In this document: piece after piece, positions 30,747 to 39,689 of the stretch
How the letters are laid out: each line of letters opens with the position of its first letter
How positions within the stretch are numbered: position 1 is the stretch's first letter
DNA from: Rhodoferax koreense
Lineage (GTDB): Bacteria; Pseudomonadota; Gammaproteobacteria; Burkholderiales; Burkholderiaceae_C
Reading direction: 5' to 3'
DNA length: 64,000 nucleotides
Assembly: GCF_001955695.1 (NCBI RefSeq)
Contig: NZ_CP019236.1
Coordinates: 124,001 to 188,000 of the forward strand
Made by a program: the position numbers and the translations under genes
Notes under the pieces: generated by a model
The model's database searches: none
Told to the model about the DNA's origin: nothing
What the model saw: only the letters and a program-made list of their open reading frames with translations

Positions 30747-31310
30747 TCAGAACCCGTACAAAGGGTTCACGTCTTCCAGGGTGGCGCGCAACGTCTGTGC
30801 CTTTTCCGGGTTGTATTCGCCTTCCACGCGGGCCAGCACCTCGCCGTGCCGGTTGATCACCACGGCATAGGCCTTGTCGGTGCTCGAAAGACCCGCCGCG
30901 CGACTGAACGCGGCGCGGTCGGTGATCACCGGCATCACGCTGGCACGCGTGGGATCGTTGGCATACCGGGTGCGCAGGCGCTCTTCGATGGCTTGGCGGC
31001 CCGCCGCATCGCCCGGATCGTTGAGCACGGGCATGCGCACCCACGGGATCGCGTCGCTGCGCGTGAGGCACAGGCCCTTGATCCAGCTCTCGATGTCGGC
31101 GCGATGGCTGCGGTCGAACCCGATCAGCGCCAGCGTGCGATCAGCGGAAAGGCCGGCCTGCAGCGGCATGGCCTGCTGGTCGAACCGCGTCACCATCAGC
31201 GAGGGCAGGCGACCCATGACGGAGGACTCCGTGGGCGTCGCCACGGCCAGGGTCATGGCGGCCAGGATCGCGGCGATCCAGGCCAAAGTGTTGAGCCAGA
31301 CAGTTTTCAT
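30747..31310 (-). CDS. Exported protein of unknown function
   Basis: This 187-residue protein has a signal peptide (MKTVWLNTLAWIAAILAAMTLAVA, cleavage near residue 24). The start ATG 31310 has GGAGG six bases upstream, which rules out the GTG at 31331. The mature part (LALIGFDRSHRADIESWIKGLC, VMPVITDRAAF, AYAVVINRHGEVLARVEGEY) looks like a thioredoxin-like or YtfJ-like fold, judged only by the strand pattern and the closing GEVLARVEG. No CxxC is present and a single Cys remains (about residue 87). I do not recognise a defined function. It is convergent with the ArgP-like gene. Confidence 0.75.
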   Translation of the reverse strand: MKTVWLNTLAWIAAILAAMTLAVATPTESSVMGRLPSLMVTRFDQQAMPLQAGLSADRTLALIGFDRSHRADIESWIKGLCLTRSDAIPWVRMPVLNDPGDAAGRQAIEERLRTRYANDPTRASVMPVITDRAAFSRAAGLSSTDKAYAVVINRHGEVLARVEGEYNPEKAQTLRATLEDVNPLYGF

Positions 31311-31452
31311 GGCAGACCTCCATGTGATCACGATAGTACCGATGCGACGTTTGGAAACACTATTTGTGCGTTCGTTCCGAATGTTTTGTGACTTGCTGGT
31401 TTTTAAACAGCCTGGCGTACTGCCTAACGACGATGGAGGTTAAAATCGACGC

Positions 31453-32070
31453 ATGAAAACCAACACCGTCGCCAAGATCTCGTTCAAGGAAAAGATGCTG
31501 CAGGCGCGGGAAGAAGCGATCGTGCAGACCGTCAACCGCCTCCTGGCCGAGAAGGGTTTCGACGCGATGACGGTGGACGAAGTGGCGGCCGGCGTAGGCA
31601 TTGCGAAGGCCAGCCTGTACAAGCATTTCGCCAGCAAGGAAGACCTGGCTGCCGCAGCGATGGTGCGCGTGCTGCACCGCGCCCAGGTGTTTCTCGCCAC
31701 GCTGCCCGAGGATGATGCGCCCATCGAAAAGCTGCGCGCGGTGGCACGGTGGGCGATGGAAGTGCAGTTGGCCGGTGAAATGCCCTCGCTGCCGAGCCAG
31801 AACTCCAGCCTGCGCGCCAACCTGCTGGGCAACAAGGCCTATCTGGATGCGCTGGTGACGGTGAGCGACGAACTCGGTGGCTGGATCGAAGCCGCGCAGC
31901 AGCAAGGCCAGCTCAGCACCCGGCTCCCGCCCCTGGTGGTGCTCTACACCCTGTACGCGCGCGCCTGCGACCCGGTGCTTGAATTCCTGAAGGCAGGCGG
32001 ACAACACAGCGACGGGGAAATCATCGAGCTGGTCTTGTCCAGCTGTTTCGACGGGCTGCGGACCCGCTGA
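31453..32070 (+). CDS. TetR/AcrR-family transcriptional regulator
   Basis: The 205-residue protein has an N-terminal TetR helix-turn-helix at about residues 18-62 (AVNRLLAEKGF-like start, MTVDEVAAGVGIAKASLYKHFASKEDL). It is followed by a variable helical ligand domain containing LGNKAYLDALVTVSDELGGW and a C-terminal CDPVLEFLKAGG. Start ATG 31453 fits. The divergent neighbour is the exported protein gene at 30747-31310, with an AT-rich gap of about 140 bases, which could be its target. Ligand unknown. Confidence 0.9.
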   Translation: MKTNTVAKISFKEKMLQAREEAIVQTVNRLLAEKGFDAMTVDEVAAGVGIAKASLYKHFASKEDLAAAAMVRVLHRAQVFLATLPEDDAPIEKLRAVARWAMEVQLAGEMPSLPSQNSSLRANLLGNKAYLDALVTVSDELGGWIEAAQQQGQLSTRLPPLVVLYTLYARACDPVLEFLKAGGQHSDGEIIELVLSSCFDGLRTR

Positions 32071-32177
32071 GGCGATCGGCGCCTCCGAGAGGCGTCTTCA
32101 GGCTGGTCTTGCCATCGGACCACGCGATGTCACCGTTTCCTGCATCCGGCGTGTGATGCCCGGTGCAATCTTGGGCG

Positions 32178-33023
32178 TCAGCGCGCTGCAAGCTGGATCA
32201 GGCGACGCGGATCGAACCCCTGCTGCTCATTCTTGCGTGCATAACCCAGCGGGTTGGCCACCACGCGGCAGCCGTTGCGCAGGTAGTCGCTCGGCGCGTG
32301 CAGGTGGCCGTGCAGCCACAGGCGGGCTTGGGGCAGCAAGTCATCCAGCGCATTGCAGAAGCCGGCCGTGCCGGGTGTCAGGCCATAGCGCGGGTCCGCA
32401 CTGGCCAGGCTCGGCGCAAAATGGGTCACGACCACCGTGTCGCCGTCGAACGGGCGCGCCAGGGCCTCGCGCAGCCACGCCTGGCAGGCCAGGCCCTGTT
32501 CCCGGATGGCGGGCGCGAGCATGGCTTCTCCGCTGCGTGTGCTGCCGGTTTTCTTCAGGTAGAAGTTCGCTGCGCGAAAGGCCTTGTCCCGGGCTTTGAG
32601 TGCGTCGGCCAGCGTGGCCTGGGGATCCTCCGCCGCGGGGCCGAGCGCGTCGAAGTCCGTCCACAGTGTGGTGCCGACAAACCGCACGGCCTGCGTGCCG
32701 AAGCGCATGTGCGCGACTTCGCGCTCGAGCCAAACCATGCCCAGCCGCTCGCAGATGGCGCGCAGCCGGGCGTGCGCCACGTCGAAATCCTGCATGTCGT
32801 ATTCGTGGTTGCCGGGCACGAAGAGCACCGGCGTCGGCCAGCCGGCGAACTGCGGCAGCGGCGAGAAGCGCGCCAGACCGAAATCCGTATCCTGCAAAAG
32901 CGAGCCGGGCTGGTAGGAGCCGATGTCGCCGGCCAGCACCAGGACGTCGGCACCGTGCGCGGGTTCGGGCTTGAAATGGGGGTGGACTTCGAGGTGCAGG
33001 TCGGACAGGAGCTGGATTTGCAT
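32178..33023 (-). CDS. Calcineurin-like metallophosphoesterase
   Basis: The 281-residue cytoplasmic protein has the metallophosphoesterase motif set: SDLHLEVH near residue 7, VLAGDIGS near residue 30, VPGNHEYD near residue 69, THFAPS near residue 200 and HGHLHAPSDY near residue 238. These bind two metal ions. Such proteins hydrolyse phosphomonoesters or diesters of unknown identity in this branch. It starts at ATG 33023 and stands alone on its strand, with the TetR gene convergent. Confidence 0.93.
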   Translation of the reverse strand: MQIQLLSDLHLEVHPHFKPEPAHGADVLVLAGDIGSYQPGSLLQDTDFGLARFSPLPQFAGWPTPVLFVPGNHEYDMQDFDVAHARLRAICERLGMVWLEREVAHMRFGTQAVRFVGTTLWTDFDALGPAAEDPQATLADALKARDKAFRAANFYLKKTGSTRSGEAMLAPAIREQGLACQAWLREALARPFDGDTVVVTHFAPSLASADPRYGLTPGTAGFCNALDDLLPQARLWLHGHLHAPSDYLRNGCRVVANPLGYARKNEQQGFDPRRLIQLAAR

Positions 33024-33219
33024 GGCGCTGCGAGTCTAGGGGCAGATCGGCGGGTGATCAAAAACCACGAATCGTTCACAAATCGTCGGCGAAACCTGAC
33101 TTCATTCCTGGTCGCTGGCAAGTTATGCCGTAAGCGCATCAGGATGGGCTTGGAAAATAAGGGAAAACCCTTATTCTTCATGCATCGAAACTTTTCACCG
33201 CCAACCCGGTGACCTCACC

Positions 33220-33414
33220 ATGTTGAATCTCATCAACCAAATGGCCCACTTGCGTTACTGGCAACTGGGCAAGAGCGCCATCGGCGCCGACCCGGCCGCC
33301 GGCGGTGTTGCCAATGGTCTGATGCAGTCCGCCGAGGCGCGTGCCGGGCAGAACCCGCACGAAGCCGCCGAATTGCGCGGGGCCGCCCTGGCATTCCTCA
33401 GCGTCATTCGCTGA
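33220..33414 (+). CDS. Short protein of unknown function
   Basis: A 64-residue product, Ala/Gly-rich with MLNLINQMAHLRYWQLGKSAIGADP at the start; no membrane segment, cysteine pair or known motif is visible. The ribosome site before ATG 33220 is weak. Its 3' end overlaps that of the convergent LysR gene by 11 bases. The region just upstream (33024-33219) is AT-rich and could hold its promoter. It may be a genuine small gene but codon evidence alone supports it. Confidence 0.5.
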   Translation: MLNLINQMAHLRYWQLGKSAIGADPAAGGVANGLMQSAEARAGQNPHEAAELRGAALAFLSVIR

Positions 33415-34384
33415 GCATCGTTTCCCCCTCGAAGGCCTGGCCGCCCGAACGGGCGATGGCGTGGCGCAGCCAGGCATGGGCGCCGCTGTGCTCCATCCGG
33501 CGGTGCCAGACGGCATCCACGTGCACGGCCGGCACGTCGAACGGCAGCTCCCGCTGCACGAGTTCATCGGCGATGCCGGTCACGCCCACGAAATGTTTGG
33601 GCAGCACCGTCAGCAGGTTCGAATTGGCCACCACCCGGCCCGCGGTGAAGAACTGATTCACCGTCAGCACCACGCGCCGGTCGCGCTTGAGGTGCGCCAG
33701 CGACTCGTCGATGAAGCCATAGGGCCGGCCCGAAAAACTGACCAGCAGGTGGCGCGCGGCGCAGAAGCGGTTCAAGGTGAACGCGCCGCTTGCCAGCGGA
33801 TGGCCGCTGCGCATCACGCACACGTACTGGCCGTCATAAAGGCGCTGGTGTGCGAACGCCACGTTCTTGCCGACCTGGGCGCGGGCCGTCAGGTCGGCCA
33901 GCATGGCCGGGAAGAAGCCCACGGCCAAATCCACGGTTTCCTCTTCCAGCAGTTTGCGCGGGTCGCGCGTCGTGAGCGGCACCACGCGCAGCGAGATGCC
34001 GGGCGCCTCGGTCTCCACGATGTCGACCAGCCCCGGAATCAGCGCCGCGGCCGTGGCGTCGGCCATCGCCAGCACGAAGGTGTTGTCGGCCTCCGCAGGC
34101 TCGAAGTTGCTCGGCGCGAGCGATTGCTGCAACTGCCGCAGGGCCTCGCGCACCGCGGGCCACAACACCAGGGCGCGCGGCGTCGGCTCCATGCCCTGGC
34201 CGCTGCGTCGTACCAATTCATCGCCGAGCGCATCGCGCAATCGGCGCAGCGCGTTGCTCACCGCCGGCTGGGTCAGGGAAAGGTTGCGCGCCGCCCGCGT
34301 GAGGCTGCGTTCGGCCATCACCTCGTCGAAGACACGCAAGAGATTCAGATCCAGGGTGCGGAAGTTGGGCGCGGTGGTCGACAT
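33404..34384 (-). CDS. LysR-family regulator (NodD/LinR-type)
   Basis: The 326-residue protein starts with FRTLDLNLLRVFDEVMAERSLTRAARNLSLTQPAVSNALRRLRDALGDELVRRSGQGMEPTPRA, the classic NodD/LinR-type helix-turn-helix at residues about 8-70, followed by an effector domain with LPKHFVGVTGI near residue 268. The group usually controls aromatic or quinone degradation, or membrane-stress genes. The divergent region (34385-34922) has no obvious target gene until the membrane protein gene at 34923. Confidence 0.9.
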   Translation of the reverse strand: MSTTAPNFRTLDLNLLRVFDEVMAERSLTRAARNLSLTQPAVSNALRRLRDALGDELVRRSGQGMEPTPRALVLWPAVREALRQLQQSLAPSNFEPAEADNTFVLAMADATAAALIPGLVDIVETEAPGISLRVVPLTTRDPRKLLEEETVDLAVGFFPAMLADLTARAQVGKNVAFAHQRLYDGQYVCVMRSGHPLASGAFTLNRFCAARHLLVSFSGRPYGFIDESLAHLKRDRRVVLTVNQFFTAGRVVANSNLLTVLPKHFVGVTGIADELVQRELPFDVPAVHVDAVWHRRMEHSGAHAWLRHAIARSGGQAFEGETMLSE

Positions 34385-34922
34385 GGCTGGAAGGGGTGTA
34401 TCACTGTGGTGAATGTGGAGCGTGCGCTGCCTTGGCTTGGATCATATAAGTGAAAACCCTTGCATACGCTGGCGGCGGTGTTCACCGCAAGGCCCCCTGG
34501 CTGTGTTGCCGCGCAGCAGACCTTGGCCTGTAAACTGTTGTTTTATTGCAAATTAGAGTTGCACGCCCAATTGACGATGTCACTTTCCCTGCGGTGGCTT
34601 TGAACCGTAGAAAGCCAAAGATTTGTTGCGTCGCAACATTTCAAGCAATAGATTTGCTATGCTAAATGTAGCGCTATATGCGCATGTAGCTTCACGTAAC
34701 TGCCAAAAACCGTTGAAAATCAATGACAAATCTGAATTGCCAACTATTTCACGCTCTCGCGGCGGAAGGCGGCACAGGCACCACAGGTCCGGTTTGACTC
34801 ATCACCAAGGTGAATGAATCCAATCACCAAGATAAAGTTGAAGACGACTAGTGTTAACCCTAATATTCAGTCACGCACCAAGCCATTCGGCCTTCTGGTG
34901 TGATTGTTAAAAGGAATTCACC
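34385..34922. promoter_or_regulatory. 538-base AT-rich intergenic region with short direct and inverted repeats
   Basis: No convincing gene was seen here. Base composition is clearly lower in GC than the flanks. Near the right end a nine-base direct repeat ATCACCAAG occurs at 34801 and 34823, 22 bases apart (two helical turns), and the first copy lies inside TCACC-AA-GGTGA (34802-34813). These look like protein-binding sites for the promoter of the membrane protein gene at 34923. The upstream half may hold the promoter of the LysR gene. A small RNA cannot be excluded. Confidence 0.45.
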
Positions 34923-35627
34923 ATGACCAGCTTTGTCCATACCACCTACTCCAACGTGCATCCGGGCGTGGCGCGTGCGGAATCGGTCTTCTCCGCGGCC
35001 AGCCGGCTGCGTCGCGGTTTCGACAGCACCAAGGGCCTGTCGACCGTGCTGCTCGCCGCCGTCGCTTCGGCCCTCATCGTGGCCGCCGACCGCATGGTCG
35101 ACAGCTTCGCCAGCGATTCGATGACCGCCTGGATCCTGCTGTGGGTCGTCGGCTTCGCCGCCATCGCCCTGTTCGCCGGTGTTGCTCGCAAGGTGGCTTC
35201 GGTGACGGTCAAGTCGCTCGATGCCTGGTCGTTCCGCGTGGCCCAGGCCCGTGCCGATGAGCGCCTGTGGAACACGGCCCAGAACGATCCCCGCGTCATG
35301 GCCGACCTGAAGGCCGCCATCGAACGCAGCGAAGTGTCGGCTCCGGCCATCGCCGTCGCTGCGCCGAAGCAGACCTTCTCCGCCAGCAAGGCCCTTGCAC
35401 AATGGCGTGCCGATGCCGCCCGTGCCCGCGCCGACGCCCGCCTGTGGGCCGTGGCGCAACGCGACTCTCGTGTGATGGACGACTTGATGGCTGCGCAGTC
35501 CCGTGCCGAAGTCGAAACACAACAGACCTTGCCCGCCGAGACGCAAACGCTGATCAAGGCCGACAATGCGGCATCCCTGCGCGAGGCGCTGTTTGCCCTG
35601 CGCCCCAAGTTCGCCTACTACGTCTGA
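34923..35627 (+). CDS. Two-helix membrane protein with a duplicated charged module, function unknown
   Basis: The 234-residue protein has two hydrophobic helices (about residues 38-57, LSTVLLAAVASALIVAA, and 68-87, AWILLWVVGFAAIALFAG). A helical C-terminus contains a module repeated twice: ARADxRLWxxAQxDxRVMxDLxAAxxRxE at about residues 109-138 and 168-197. Between them lies an Ala/Pro-rich linker. AAGGAA precedes the ATG at good distance. A strong terminator (35672-35694) follows, so it is a single-gene unit. No family is recognised; the duplicated module suggests dimerisation or binding of a repeated target. Confidence 0.75.
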   Translation: MTSFVHTTYSNVHPGVARAESVFSAASRLRRGFDSTKGLSTVLLAAVASALIVAADRMVDSFASDSMTAWILLWVVGFAAIALFAGVARKVASVTVKSLDAWSFRVAQARADERLWNTAQNDPRVMADLKAAIERSEVSAPAIAVAAPKQTFSASKALAQWRADAARARADARLWAVAQRDSRVMDDLMAAQSRAEVETQQTLPAETQTLIKADNAASLREALFALRPKFAYYV

Positions 35628-35671
35628 TCCACGTCTGGTCACCCCGGCCCCTGGGCCGGACGACATCTTCA

Positions 35672-35694
35672 AGCCACCTGCGGGTGGCTTTTTC
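35672..35694 (+). terminator. Rho-independent terminator after membrane protein gene
   Basis: Stem AGCCACC-TGCG-GGTGGCT followed by a run of T (35689-35693), about 45 bases after the stop at 35627. Confidence 0.85.
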
Positions 35695-35720
35695 ATGTGC
35701 GCAGCATCCGTGATCGGACG

Positions 35721-35746
35721 AAAAAAAACCCGGCTTGTGACCGGGT
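35721..35746 (-). terminator. Rho-independent terminator after pckG
   Basis: On the minus strand ACCCGG-TCACAAG-CCGGGT is followed by eight T. It lies about 70 bases beyond the pckG stop. With the neighbouring plus-strand terminator it separates the two convergent genes. Confidence 0.8.
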
Positions 35747-35817
35747 CTGCCATTTGCGGGCCACGCATCGCATGCGCCGCCCGCCAAGATGATCTTGTTG
35801 GCTCTCGGGCTGGTCTC

Positions 35818-37686
35818 TCAGGCGGCCAGCCGGCGTTCGATCTGCGCCTTGGTCTCCTCCAGCTCCCTGGGTAAGTGGTAGGCCAGCTGGGCAAAAAGCT
35901 CCGCGTGCAGGGCCAGCTCCTTCTGCCAGGCGGCCTTGTCGATGCTGGTCACCGTCTCGAATTGCGCGGGGCTGAAGTCCAGGCCGGTCCAGTTGAGCTC
36001 TTCATAGGTGGGGCTCACGCCGAACACATGCTCCGATCCGTCGGCCTTGCCTTCGATGCGGTCGATCATCCACTTCAGCACCCGCATGTTCTCGCCGTAG
36101 CCGGGCCACACGAATTTGCCGTCCGCGCCCTTGCGGAACCAATTGGTGGTGTAGATCGCCGGCAGCTTGGCGCCGGACTTCGCGAGCTTTTCGCCCAGGT
36201 TGAGCCAGTGCTGGAAGTAGTCGCTCATGTTGTAGCCCATGAAGGGCAGCATGGCGAACGGGTCGCGGCGCACCACGCCGGCCTGGCCGGTGGCGGCGGC
36301 CGTGGTTTCCGAACCCATGGTCGCCGCCATGTAGACCCCCTCGACCCAGTTGCGGGCTTCGGTCACCAGCGGCACGGTGGTCGAACGGCGGCCACCGAAG
36401 ATGAAGGCGTCGATCTTCACGCCCTTCGGGTCGTCCCAGGCCCCGTCGAGCGCCGGGTTGTTGGTGGCGGCCACGGTGAAGCGCGAGTTCGGGTGTGCGG
36501 CCTTCGCGCCGGTTTCCTTGGCGATCTGCGGCGTCCAGTCCTTGCCCTGCCAGTCGATGAGATGTGCAGGCAAAGCCTTGCCGGGCGCATCCTGCTCCAT
36601 GCCTTCCCACCACACATCGCCGTCGTCGGTGAGCGCGACGTTGGTGAAGATGACGTTCTTGTCCAGGCTCTTCATGCAGTTCGGATTGGTCAGCATGTTG
36701 GTGCCGGGCGCCACGCCGAAATAGCCGGCCTCGGGATTGATCGCACGCAGCGTGCCGTCGGCCTGGGGCTTGATCCAGGCGATGTCGTCGCCGATGGTGG
36801 TGACGGTCCAGCCTTCGAAGCCGGCGGGCGGCACCAGCATCGAGAAATTGGTCTTGCCGCAGGCGCTCGGGAACGCCGCCGCCACATGGTATTTCTTGCC
36901 TTCGGGATTGGTCACGCCCAGGATCAGCATGTGTTCGGCGAGCCAGCCTTCGTCGCGGCCCATGTTCGACGCGATACGCAGCGCGAAGCATTTCTTGCCC
37001 AGCAGCGCGTTGCCGCCGTAGCCCGAGCCATAGCTCCAGATCTCGCGCGTTTCGGGGTAATGCACGATGTATTTCGTGCTGTTGCAAGGCCACTTCACGT
37101 CAGCCTGGCCGGGCTGCAGCGGTGCGCCCACGGTGTGCACGCAAGGCACGAATTCACCGTCCACGCCCAGCACGTCGTACACAGCCTGGCCCATGCGGGT
37201 CATGGTCTTCATGTTGACGGCGACATAAGGGCTGTCGGAAAGCTCGATGCCGATGTGGGCGATGGGCGAACCCAGCGGGCCCATGCTGAACGGCACCACA
37301 TACATCGTGCGGCCCTGCATGCAGCCGCTGAACAGCGGTTGCAGCGTGGCGCGCATTTCGGCGGGCGCCATCCAGTTGTTGGTGGGGCCGGCGTTTTCCT
37401 TTTTCTCGGAGCAGATGTAGGTGCGGTCTTCCACCCGCGCCACATCGCTCGGGTCGCTGCAGGCCAGGAAGGAGTTGGGGCGCTTGGCCGGGTTCAGCTT
37501 CTTGAAGGTACCCGCGTCGACGAGTTGTTGGCACAGGCGTGCGTATTCCTCTTCGCTGCCATCGCACCAATAGATGTCCTTGGGCTGGGTCAGGGCGGCC
37601 ATGTCGGCCACCCACGCGATCAGCTTCGCGTTCTTCACATATTTGGGCGCATTGATCTGCAGACCCGGCATGGTGGGTGCGTTCAT
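35818..37686 (-). CDS. pckG: Phosphoenolpyruvate carboxykinase (GTP)
   Basis: The 622-residue enzyme converts oxaloacetate plus GTP to phosphoenolpyruvate, CO2 and GDP, the first committed step of gluconeogenesis. Family motifs are present: [16 protein letters not shown] near residue 40, [21 protein letters not shown] near residue 130, the P-loop [13 protein letters not shown] near residue 270, and [12 protein letters not shown] near residue 475. The length is that of GTP-dependent PEPCKs, distinct from the shorter ATP-dependent type. The AGGAG ribosome site lies nine bases before ATG 37686. A terminator lies downstream at 35721-35746. The 444-base upstream gap probably holds its promoter. 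Confidence 0.97.
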   Translation of the reverse strand: MNAPTMPGLQINAPKYVKNAKLIAWVADMAALTQPKDIYWCDGSEEEYARLCQQLVDAGTFKKLNPAKRPNSFLACSDPSDVARVEDRTYICSEKKENAGPTNNWMAPAEMRATLQPLFSGCMQGRTMYVVPFSMGPLGSPIAHIGIELSDSPYVAVNMKTMTRMGQAVYDVLGVDGEFVPCVHTVGAPLQPGQADVKWPCNSTKYIVHYPETREIWSYGSGYGGNALLGKKCFALRIASNMGRDEGWLAEHMLILGVTNPEGKKYHVAAAFPSACGKTNFSMLVPPAGFEGWTVTTIGDDIAWIKPQADGTLRAINPEAGYFGVAPGTNMLTNPNCMKSLDKNVIFTNVALTDDGDVWWEGMEQDAPGKALPAHLIDWQGKDWTPQIAKETGAKAAHPNSRFTVAATNNPALDGAWDDPKGVKIDAFIFGGRRSTTVPLVTEARNWVEGVYMAATMGSETTAAATGQAGVVRRDPFAMLPFMGYNMSDYFQHWLNLGEKLAKSGAKLPAIYTTNWFRKGADGKFVWPGYGENMRVLKWMIDRIEGKADGSEHVFGVSPTYEELNWTGLDFSPAQFETVTSIDKAAWQKELALHAELFAQLAYHLPRELEETKAQIERRLAA

Positions 37687-38130
37687 CGGGGGAAACTCCT
37701 AAGTTGAAAATCGTCTTTTCAAAAGGAGCTCCGGACTTGAATGCTGAGAGCGGCCTTTTCAGAAAACGGCTTGGGCTGCTCAGTCGGCGGGCGGCGGGTC
37801 GAATCCCGAGAGGGTTCCAAGGTCCGCGGGTCGGCTGGGAAATCGATTTTAGGGAGATGCCCCCGAGTTACCAAACGATTACGAGCGAATTTCATGCAAA
37901 AGACGCATGGGGTTATGCATCAAACTATTGCGGCGAAACAGGGGCTTGGCGCGTACATGCAGCGGCTGAGCCGGTAGGTGCAACCGGCTCAATAAGAGGA
38001 AAGTGGGGCATTGAGCGCGCTGGCGCCGCAGGGCATGCGGCCCAGCCGATGCGCGCCGGCATCGGGGCGAAGAGAATCTGCTATGAAATTGGAAGCGAGT
38101 TACGCCGAACAGGCGGGCGCTTCGGCGCGA
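37687..38130. other. 444-base gap between pckG and a 50-codon gene, no supported gene
   Basis: The region contains no reading frame with a convincing protein. The pckG promoter should lie in its left part. Around 38081-38130 there is a faint resemblance to the ~60-bp dispersed repeat (CTGCTATGAAATTGGAAGC), too weak to call. Confidence 0.5.
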
Positions 38131-38283
38131 TTACGCCATGAAAACGGCGATGAATGCCAGCAGGAAGATCAGCACGCCGCCGACGACGGGCAGCACGATT
38201 GGGATCAGCGGCACGATGGCTTCGATGGGATCGGCCGCATGGTTTTCGGCCGAACGGTCGGCGGACGGGGTCGGGCTGGACAT
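38131..38283 (-). CDS. 50-residue single-helix membrane protein, function unknown
   Basis: This short gene begins ATG 38283, with AAGGA seven bases upstream, and ends at TAA 38131-38133. The product starts MSSPTPSADRSAENHAADP, then runs into one long hydrophobic stretch from about residue 22 (AIVPLIPIVLPVVGG and on) to the end, which is a membrane helix with a short tail of VFMA. The acidic, Ser/Pro-rich N-terminus probably stays in the cytoplasm. It lies 44 bases downstream of the ilvA stop on the same strand, so it may be co-transcribed with ilvA. It resembles small membrane proteins annotated only as hypothetical. Confidence 0.65.
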   Translation of the reverse strand: MSSPTPSADRSAENHAADPIEAIVPLIPIVLPVVGGVLIFLLAFIAVFMA

Positions 38284-38327
38284 GGAGGGTTCCTTGCAGG
38301 TTCGCGCTATTCTAGAGCAGAGGATTT

Positions 38328-39566
38328 CTACCTCTGCTCGCTGGCCTCGAAGCCCGCGGCGTGCAGCGCGGCGATGACTTCGTCCATGTGGGTGCGGCCG
38401 CGGGTCTGGATCACCAGTTCAATGTCCACGTTCTGCGCCGAAAGCGCGGTGAACGCGCGCTGATGGTGCACCTCGTCGATGTTGGCGCCCGCACCGGCCA
38501 CGGTGGCCGTGATCTTCGCCAACGAACCCGGGTTGTCGCGCGCCCCGACGCGGATGCGCGCCAGCCGGCCCGCGCGCACCATGCCGCGTTCGATGATGGC
38601 CGCCAGCAGCAGCGGATCGATGTTGCCTCCGCATAACACCAGGCCGATCTTCTTGCCGCGGAAGCGGTCGGGGTATTTCAACAGCGCGGCCAGGCCCGCC
38701 GCACCGGCGCCTTCGACCACGGTTTTCTCGATTTCCAGCAGCATCAGGATGGCCTGTTCGATGTCGGCCTCTTCGACCAGCACCAGGTCGTCCACCAGTT
38801 GCCTCACGATTTCCTGCGTGAGTTTTCCCGGCGACCCGACCGCGATGCCTTCGGCGATCGTGCTGCCGCCCTGCGCGTGGTGCGTGCCCTGGATCGCATT
38901 CACCATGGCCGGGAAGCGAGAGGCCTGGACACCCACGATCTCAATGCCGGGCTTCAGCGCCCGCGCGGCAGTGGCAATGCCGGCGATCAGCCCACCACCG
39001 CCGACGGCGATGATCAGGGTGTCGATGTCCGGCACCTGCTCCAGCATTTCCAGCCCGACCGTTCCCTGGCCGGCGATGATGGCCACGTCGTCGTAGGGAT
39101 GCACGAAGACCAGCTGCTCTCGCTCGGCGAGTTCGAAGGCATGGGCACGCGCTTCTTCCAGCGTTTCACCATGCAGCACGACTTCGGCCCCGAAACCGCG
39201 GGTCCGCTCGACCTTCACGCCGGGCGTGAAACGCGGCATGACGATCACCGCGCGCAGGCCGAGCCGCTGGGCGTGGTACGCCACGCCTTGCGCGTGGTTG
39301 CCCGCGCTCATCGCCACCACGCCGCGCAGGTGCGGGGTATCGGGGGCCAGGCCGGCGGCGCGGGCGGCTTCGGCGTCGACGAGCTGCGCCAGCTTGTTGC
39401 ACGCACCGCGTTCCTTGAACGAGGCGGTGAACTGCAGGTTTTCGAATTTCAGGAAGACGTGCGCACCCGCGATTTCGGAAATCGTGCGGGAGTCCACGAA
39501 AGGCGTGGTCAGTATCTGGCCTTGCAGGCGCGCGGCGGCCTGGCGGATGTCGTCGATCGATGTCAT
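38328..39566 (-). CDS. ilvA: Threonine ammonia-lyase (biosynthetic type with ACT-like tail)
   Basis: The 412-residue PLP enzyme deaminates threonine to 2-oxobutanoate, the first step of isoleucine synthesis. The Schiff-base Lys is in TASFKERGACNKL near residue 50, the PLP phosphate loop is VGGGGLIAG near residue 180, and a single ACT-like domain starts near residue 330 (RIRVGARDNPGSLAKITATVAGAGANIDEVHHQRAF). That size and one ACT domain match the shorter IlvA type rather than E. coli IlvA (two ACT-like parts, 514 residues). Start ATG 39566 begins the family sequence. It is divergent from the double-AAA ATPase gene. Confidence 0.93.
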   Translation of the reverse strand: MTSIDDIRQAAARLQGQILTTPFVDSRTISEIAGAHVFLKFENLQFTASFKERGACNKLAQLVDAEAARAAGLAPDTPHLRGVVAMSAGNHAQGVAYHAQRLGLRAVIVMPRFTPGVKVERTRGFGAEVVLHGETLEEARAHAFELAEREQLVFVHPYDDVAIIAGQGTVGLEMLEQVPDIDTLIIAVGGGGLIAGIATAARALKPGIEIVGVQASRFPAMVNAIQGTHHAQGGSTIAEGIAVGSPGKLTQEIVRQLVDDLVLVEEADIEQAILMLLEIEKTVVEGAGAAGLAALLKYPDRFRGKKIGLVLCGGNIDPLLLAAIIERGMVRAGRLARIRVGARDNPGSLAKITATVAGAGANIDEVHHQRAFTALSAQNVDIELVIQTRGRTHMDEVIAALHAAGFEASEQR

Positions 39567-39689
39567 GCTCGGATTGTGTGCCAAATGCCCATGCGGCTGG
39601 CGCATTTTCGGCCGGCCGGTATTCCCTTGCCTGTCGGGCTGCGTTATGGTGCGGACCAACGTATCTCGTTGCTGGAGCATGCTTTCCCC

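Noticed and set aside
34623..34817. Short plus-strand reading frame in the AT-rich gap
   Set aside because: Begins with TTG, has no ribosome site, and the product has no protein-like composition or motif.
37741..37977. Short plus-strand reading frame upstream of pckG
   Set aside because: Spacing to the AAAAGGAG site is too long and the composition is not protein-like; more likely promoter sequence.
38081..38130. Faint copy of the ~60-bp dispersed repeat upstream of the small membrane protein gene end
   Set aside because: Only the left block (TGCTATGAAATT) resembles the family; the GAGGCC block is missing.
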